This document shows positions 6,524-10,393 of a DNA stretch of 10,393 bases, piece after piece. The stretch is from Alphaproteobacteria bacterium (GTDB lineage: Bacteria; Pseudomonadota; Alphaproteobacteria; Micropepsales; Micropepsaceae). The position numbers and the translations under genes are program-made. Within the stretch, counting starts at the first letter, position 1. Each line of letters starts with the position of its first letter. Where the stretch lies: assembly GCA_025935155.1 (NCBI GenBank), contig JAICVV010000043.1:1-10393 (forward strand). The letters are read 5' to 3'. The notes under the pieces are model-generated. The model was given only the letters and a program-made list of their open reading frames with translations. It made no database searches and had not been told where the DNA came from.

Positions 6524-6985
6524 CTATTGCTTTCCGATCTCATTCCACTTCGCCGCAATTTGCTGTGCATCGTTATGAAGCGGATTCGAGACAACCGTCC
6601 CGTTATTCGGCGTGTAGGCCGTGCCATCGATGGTAAACTGCCGCGTCGCCGGCGCCAACCAGCTATTTGCTTTCAGATAATTGTACCAGTCATTGACGTC
6701 GAATTTCACCGTCATCGGACTGGACGGCGGATTTCTCAGCGCTACGTACACCGTATAGGTGTAATTTTGCGTGCCTACGCTGATCGACTTCAACACGAAT
6801 ATGTACCATTGGCCGTCGGTGGCGTGTCCGGCAATCGGTCCCCATGGATCTGAATCCAACGGATGCCCCGCACCCCAGAAAGGATGCTGTCCCTCGGGAG
6901 TGCATGCGGCGAGGACAGGAAGAGCCGCAAAACCGACAGCCGAGAATACTGATTTCTTAAACAGCTGGCGCCGTGTCTCGGACAT
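6524..6985 (-). CDS. Small twin-arginine lipoprotein, paired with radical SAM enzyme; function unknown
   Basis: I do not recognise this 153-residue protein. The N-terminus (MSETRRQLFKK) has a twin arginine at 5-6 followed by a hydrophobic segment and the lipobox LAAC, with Cys28 as the lipidated residue. It is therefore probably exported by the Tat route and anchored as a lipoprotein. The mature part is about 126 residues and rich in Trp, Tyr, Gly and Pro near its start: HPFWGAGHP (34-42) and DPWGP (46-50). A middle part of alternating hydrophobic residues (about 59-98) looks like beta structure, and there is no other cysteine. The ATG at 6985 is chosen because a strong AAGGGGGA ribosome site lies just upstream; the frame opens further to 7033, but there the Tat signal would be internal. 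It is the first gene of a pair with the radical SAM gene 3 nt downstream. Export in folded form would allow cytoplasmic modification first; that is inference. Confidence 0.82.
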   Translation of the reverse strand: MSETRRQLFKKSVFSAVGFAALPVLAACTPEGQHPFWGAGHPLDSDPWGPIAGHATDGQWYIFVLKSISVGTQNYTYTVYVALRNPPSSPMTVKFDVNDWYNYLKANSWLAPATRQFTIDGTAYTPNNGTVVSNPLHNDAQQIAAKWNEIGKQ

Positions 6986-7007
6986 GTTTTCCCCCTTCGA
7001 ATGCTCA

Positions 7008-7037
7008 AATCTAGCATGACGAGAGAGGCGCACCCAA
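7008..7037 (-). promoter_or_regulatory. Sigma70-like promoter candidate for the lipoprotein-radical SAM operon
   Basis: On the minus strand TTGGGT (7037-7032) and TAGATT (7013-7008) are separated by 18 nt. Transcription would start near 7001, leaving a leader of about 16 nt that holds the GGGGGA ribosome site before the ATG at 6985. Each hexamer matches four or fewer of six consensus bases, so this is a moderate candidate. Confidence 0.33.
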
Positions 7038-7051
7038 GACCCAGAACCGCT

Positions 7052-8872
7052 CTAATTCCGGGCGAGTGCCACTCGATCATGCGCTGTCTGCCAAGCTCGT
7101 GCTTCCGGCTTGGCCATCAGGGACTTCCAACCGGAGCTTTTGATCAATTTGGGAGGGGTCGTGGGCGAATAAGCCAATGAAAAAAGGGTGGTATCCCGGT
7201 GCGAATATGCACGCTGCAACCATCGGATGGCCGAGGAATAGTCATTTGCCAACGCATAAAAGTATCCGACGTCAGCTTCGCCGAAGAAGAAGCCGGGGAA
7301 GTGCCGCGCGACCTCATCGGCTGCCTTTCGCGCACGGGCAAGGTCGCCAGCCGCAAGCGCAACACGCAAGGAACAGGCACTGGAGGCATCGGAGTTGCCG
7401 AAGCTGGAGAGCTTTCGCGACAATATCCGCGCCTTTCCGATGTCTCGCATACCCGCGTTGGCCCAGCAGAGACTGTAAAGAGTGAGCGGCCGGTTTGGCT
7501 TGATCGCGAGTGCTGCGGAAGCGGCAGTTGCCGCTTCCGCATATCGCTGCTGATCGAGGTAGGCAGAGGCGAGGTTGTTGAGGTCGACGAAGGACAGCGG
7601 ATCGAGTCGAATGACCTCCTGAAGCGCCGCGCTCTGCTGCTCAGGGAATCCCAAGGTGCCATAGTAAAATTGGAGACCACGCAAGGAAAATACGTTGTGC
7701 GCGTTGATCCTCTGCAGGCTTGCTGCATCCGCTGCGGCGCGCGTCCAATCCCACGCTAAAGCATTGAGGTACAAACGGCTCGATAGCGCTTCAAGGTTGC
7801 GTGGGTCGATCGCGAGCGCCTTATCCAACGCCCCCTGCGCGGCCGCTCGCAAATCCGGATTCCGGTTGTGAAAATTAATCATATGCACATAGGTGCGGCC
7901 GAGGGCGGCGAAGGCGGGTGCGAAGGCAGGTTCGCGCGCCGTCACCGTCTTGAGAAGCGCGACGGCCTGCGCATCGCCTTCATCGGTTTTCAAAGCCGAA
8001 AGCGCCTGCGCCTTCAGGTAGTCGCGATAGGCATCCGGATCGATGGCAGGACGATTCCGTTTCGGCGGCGCGGAGTATCCCCCATTCAGTGTGTGCGTCA
8101 GCGCCGCCGTAATCGCCTCAGCGATCTCATCCTGCACCTGCAGGATGTTGCTGAGGTCGCGGTCATAGGTTTTCGACCAGATGTGGTAGCCGTCCGCGGC
8201 GTTGATCAGCTGCGCCGTGATGCGGATGTGCTGGCCATCCTCGCGCACACTGCCTTCCAGAATGGCGCCCACATTCAGCGCCCGCGCGATTTTGCGGATG
8301 TCCTCGTTCTTGCCCTTGAAGGCGAAGCAGGAGGTGCGCGCTGCTACCCGCAGCTTCGGCGCGTTGGCCAAATCGTTCAGCAGCTCCTCTGAAATTCCGT
8401 CGCTGAAGAACTCCTTCCTGGGGTCGCCGCTCAGGTTGAGGAAGGGCAACACGGCGATGGAAACTGCCGGAGGCCCAGCGGAAGCCCGCATCGCCGAACC
8501 TGCGCCGGAAGTGCCGGTCAGGGCTGTCAGCTTATTCGGATGGAAGGCGCCAAGCTGATACGCGAACTGCGTGCCGACCAGCAGAATCAAGATCGCGAGC
8601 ACGCCGAGCAGCGCCATATCCGTGCGCCGCAGCGAGACGTTCGCGTCATCCGCCGTTCCATGAGCCGGTGCGGCGACATGCCAGGCGATCCACAGCGCCA
8701 GTGGGAACCCCGCAAGCGCCGCAATAATCATCACCTTCATTGTCCACGCCGGAGCGCCGAACGTGGGGAGACCGATGGAAGCAGCCTGCACCAGAATCCA
8801 CGCGGCCACGCCATAGGCGGCCGCCACGCGGTCGATCTTCCGTTGCTGTATCGCCTTCAGGACCCGTTGCAC
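7052..8872 (-). CDS. Membrane-anchored TolB-like/TPR-repeat protein
   Basis: A 606-residue protein of a type common in alphaproteobacteria, where the same TolB-like plus TPR module is often fused to a CadC-type DNA-binding or adenylate cyclase domain. Neither is present here. The N-terminus is short and basic (residues 1-15), followed by three membrane segments at about 16-36, 46-67 and 87-108. A TolB-like domain follows at about 137-258, with the family stretches SIAVLPFLNLSGDP (138-151) and FFSDGISEELLNDLA (155-169), and GYHIWSKTYDRDL (228-240). The rest (about 275-590) is helical TPR repeats, probably a protein-binding scaffold. With three TM segments and a basic N-terminus, the C-terminal part would face the periplasm, though this is uncertain. 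The GTG start at 8872 is preferred because GAGGGG lies 6 nt upstream and family members begin with a similar basic segment; the frame extends to a TTG at 8944 with no ribosome site. It stops 66 bp before the lipoprotein start. No catalytic role can be assigned. Confidence 0.85.
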   Translation of the reverse strand: MQRVLKAIQQRKIDRVAAAYGVAAWILVQAASIGLPTFGAPAWTMKVMIIAALAGFPLALWIAWHVAAPAHGTADDANVSLRRTDMALLGVLAILILLVGTQFAYQLGAFHPNKLTALTGTSGAGSAMRASAGPPAVSIAVLPFLNLSGDPRKEFFSDGISEELLNDLANAPKLRVAARTSCFAFKGKNEDIRKIARALNVGAILEGSVREDGQHIRITAQLINAADGYHIWSKTYDRDLSNILQVQDEIAEAITAALTHTLNGGYSAPPKRNRPAIDPDAYRDYLKAQALSALKTDEGDAQAVALLKTVTAREPAFAPAFAALGRTYVHMINFHNRNPDLRAAAQGALDKALAIDPRNLEALSSRLYLNALAWDWTRAAADAASLQRINAHNVFSLRGLQFYYGTLGFPEQQSAALQEVIRLDPLSFVDLNNLASAYLDQQRYAEAATAASAALAIKPNRPLTLYSLCWANAGMRDIGKARILSRKLSSFGNSDASSACSLRVALAAGDLARARKAADEVARHFPGFFFGEADVGYFYALANDYSSAIRWLQRAYSHRDTTLFSLAYSPTTPPKLIKSSGWKSLMAKPEARAWQTAHDRVALARN

Positions 8873-8898
8873 CTTCGGCCCCTCGGTGCTTCGCGGCA

Positions 8899-8904
8899 AT
8901 TCTA
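8899..8904 (-). promoter_or_regulatory. Candidate -10 element for the TolB/TPR gene
   Basis: TAGAAT on the minus strand (5 of 6 to the -10 consensus) lies 26 nt before the GTG at 8872, so the transcript would begin near 8892 with the GAGGGG site in its leader. No good -35 hexamer is present. If correct, it rules out the TTG at 8944 as start. Confidence 0.28.
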
Positions 8905-8966
8905 GTCGCGTCGCGGCTACGGCGCCACCGTGCCCACACGGCAAACAATACGAAAACGATAAACTG

Positions 8967-9374
8967 CTACTGGTTTTTCGCCGCTGCTGCAGCCTCGTCC
9001 GCCCTTTGCATCGCGGACGTGTAGGCGGCCACGGAGCGAATGGGACAGCGCTGCGTGCCTGAGCCCATGTTTCTGACGATCACATTGTCGCCCGGCCTCA
9101 TGCAGGTAAGCCGCATGGCATCGCGCGACTGGAAGCCCACGCGCTCCTTAAAGGTGAGGCTGGGGCAAGGCCCCACCAGCGCGACCTTGAACTTTTTGTG
9201 CAGGTTGTCCTCGACAATGAGCGTGCGGTTATCCTGCGCCTTCCAGTCGTAAATTTCGCCGAAACGCAGGCAGGCACTCTGTGCCGCTGATGGCGGAGCC
9301 TGTGCCGGTTGCGCGAAGGCCGGTACAACGATTCCTACGGCAAGCGCCGCCGTCAAAACCAGAATTGCTTTCAT
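8967..9374 (-). CDS. Small secreted cysteine-containing protein, probably DUF6491 family
   Basis: A 135-residue protein with a typical signal peptide (residues 1-21, cleaved after AFA) and an otherwise hydrophilic body, so it is periplasmic or secreted. The pattern of CLRFGEIYDW (35-44), TLIVEDN (51-57) and four cysteines (35, 70, 91 and 110, the last in RCPI) resembles what I recall of DUF6491, a family of unknown function; this is from memory, not a search. The even number of cysteines fits two disulfides, which is inference. The C-terminus is an Ala-rich helix (about 115-133). The ATG at 9374 has GGGGA 6 nt upstream. A mini-frame ATGTCATGA starts at 9379 and overlaps this start. It lies upstream of the TolB/TPR gene with a 94-nt gap containing a separate -10 candidate, so cotranscription is uncertain. 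Confidence 0.78.
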   Translation of the reverse strand: MKAILVLTAALAVGIVVPAFAQPAQAPPSAAQSACLRFGEIYDWKAQDNRTLIVEDNLHKKFKVALVGPCPSLTFKERVGFQSRDAMRLTCMRPGDNVIVRNMGSGTQRCPIRSVAAYTSAMQRADEAAAAAKNQ

Positions 9375-9412
9375 GACATGTCCCCTTGCAAACGTTGCCC
9401 GCCGGGATGACC

Positions 9413-9441
9413 AGTATGTGCCTTTCAGGCTGCCGCTTCAA
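9413..9441 (-). promoter_or_regulatory. Sigma70-like promoter candidate for the small secreted protein
   Basis: On the minus strand TTGAAG (9441-9436) and CATACT (9418-9413) are separated by exactly 17 nt, each matching four of six consensus bases. Transcription would start near 9406, giving a leader of about 31 nt that includes the AAGGGGA ribosome site. A short GCCT/AGGC inverted repeat lies in the spacer. Confidence 0.35.
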
Positions 9442-9503
9442 CGGACGGAATAATGCTTCGTAAAGAGTGGAGCGGGACTGATCTTGCTACAGGAAGCCAT
9501 CGC

Positions 9504-10393
9504 CTATCCCAATTCTGACCACAGCAAGAGCACGACGGCCGCGGCCATCAGCAGCGCCGCCAGCCAGCCGAGCACTTTCAACCACCGCGGCAGCGTGAGC
9601 TTCTCGTCCTTGCGGGAAACGGCCAGCATCATCGCCAACATGATCGGCACCGCGATGATGCCGTTGATCACCGCCGTCCAGAACAGCATCGAAATGGGAT
9701 CGATATGCGACAGCGTGAGCACCGCGCCGGCCGCCGTCGCCGCACTGACGATGGCGTAGAAACCGATCGCTCGGCTCGCGGGCAATTCGAGGCTTCCCTT
9801 CAGACGAAAGGCCTCCGCCACACCGTATGCCGCGGAGCCGGCCAGCACCGGTACAGCCAGCAATCCGGTTCCGATAATGCCTGCGGAAAACAGCGCGAAA
9901 GCGAGCGTGCCGGCGATCGGCTTCAGCGCTTCCGCCGCTTGCGAGGCGGTATCGATTTTCGTCATGCCGTGGGCATGTAGCGTGGCCGCCGTGGTGATCA
10001 TGATGAAGAACGCCACGGCATTGGACACCGTCATTCCCGTCCATGTATCGATAGCAATATGGCGAAAGGCACGCGCGCTCAGCGGCACCCCGGCCTTGTG
10101 GCGAAAGCTGAGCCGCGATTCCTCTGCTTCCTGCGCCGCCTGCCAGAAGAACAGATACGGGCTGATGGTGGTGCCGAATACCGCCACCATGGTGAGCAGC
10201 GCATCGCGGCCGAAGGGGAAATCCGGCAAGAGTATTGCGCGAAGCACCATGCCCCATGGCACTTTCACGATAAACGCGGCGGCGACATAGACGAACAGGA
10301 CGAAGGTGAGAAATTTCAGGTAACCCGCGTAGCGATGATACGGAATGACGATTTCCGCCACCAGGCACAGCACGCCGAAGCCGATGGCGTAAA
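9504..10393 (-). CDS. Nramp-superfamily divalent metal transporter, N-terminal part beyond right edge
   Basis: The last 295 residues of an inner-membrane metal transporter are present; the start lies outside the window. About eight hydrophobic segments are visible, with sequence typical of Nramp transporters, such as IPYHRYAGYLKFLTFVLF (from about residue 15) and GIIGTGLLAVPVLAGSAAYGVAEAF near the middle. The segment corresponding to TM6 reads FGTTISPYLFFWQAAQEAEE (10116-10178). In classical Mn/Fe Nramp proteins this position is GxTxMPHNLYLHS with a metal-binding methionine, here replaced by Ser-Pro-Tyr. The TM1 DPGN motif cannot be checked. The protein ends TM-rich with a short SELG tail. 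The loss of the methionine makes the usual Mn/Fe selectivity doubtful; related divergent Nramp-like proteins that carry magnesium are known. Proton coupling is assumed from the family only. The downstream gene is 129 bp away with its own promoter candidate. Confidence 0.9.
   Translation of the reverse strand, partial: YAIGFGVLCLVAEIVIPYHRYAGYLKFLTFVLFVYVAAAFIVKVPWGMVLRAILLPDFPFGRDALLTMVAVFGTTISPYLFFWQAAQEAEESRLSFRHKAGVPLSARAFRHIAIDTWTGMTVSNAVAFFIMITTAATLHAHGMTKIDTASQAAEALKPIAGTLAFALFSAGIIGTGLLAVPVLAGSAAYGVAEAFRLKGSLELPASRAIGFYAIVSAATAAGAVLTLSHIDPISMLFWTAVINGIIAVPIMLAMMLAVSRKDEKLTLPRWLKVLGWLAALLMAAAVVLLLWSELG

Noticed and set aside
7063..7075. CGAGTG-C-CACTCG inverted repeat
   Set aside because: It lies inside the last codons of the TolB/TPR gene with a 1-nt loop that cannot form a hairpin, and has no T run; most likely chance.
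8928..8941. CCGTG/CACGG hairpin between the small secreted protein and the TolB/TPR gene
   Set aside because: The 5-bp stem has no T run on either side and is expected by chance in GC-rich sequence.
8873..8944. TTG start extending the TolB/TPR protein by 24 residues
   Set aside because: There is no ribosome site before the TTG, a -10-like hexamer lies inside the extension, and the GTG at 8872 has GAGGGG at good spacing.

Overview
The window reads as a high-GC alphaproteobacterial chromosome segment. An IalB-family protein, a Rhizobium etli-type (class 3) asparaginase and a TolB-like/TPR membrane protein together point to that class, probably a free-living soil or water lineage. Genus cannot be fixed from this sequence. 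It looks like ordinary chromosome: no rRNA, tRNA, CRISPR array, insertion sequence, phage gene or plasmid function was seen. No gene-free stretch exceeds 300 bases; the longest is about 160 bases (1371-1531). All genes are on the minus strand except the asparaginase.

Left part (1-2569): the 5' two thirds of an exported M3 peptidyl-dipeptidase (Dcp type) runs off the left edge. Next come an unrecognised small membrane protein and a secreted IalB-family protein. Middle (2685-5346): a two-gene ABC-2 exporter (ATPase and permease sharing an ATGA overlap, E. coli YadG/YadH-like) is divergent from a zinc-type class 3 L-asparaginase. Both divergent genes lack a Shine-Dalgarno sequence and have -10-like hexamers very close to the start codon, so leaderless or nearly leaderless transcripts are possible.

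Right-centre (5354-6985): a small twin-arginine lipoprotein and a radical SAM/SPASM protein form a tight pair with a 3-nt gap, a GTG start on the second gene and a good promoter/SD upstream of the first. This is the most interesting part of the window, because SPASM proteins commonly modify a peptide or protein encoded next door. The lipoprotein is therefore a candidate substrate; that is inference.

Right part (7052-10393): a three-TM protein with a TolB-like domain and TPR repeats, a small secreted cysteine-containing protein (probably DUF6491), and the 3' part of an Nramp-superfamily metal transporter that runs off the right edge. The transporter has Ser-Pro-Tyr where classical Nramp TM6 has Met-Pro-His.
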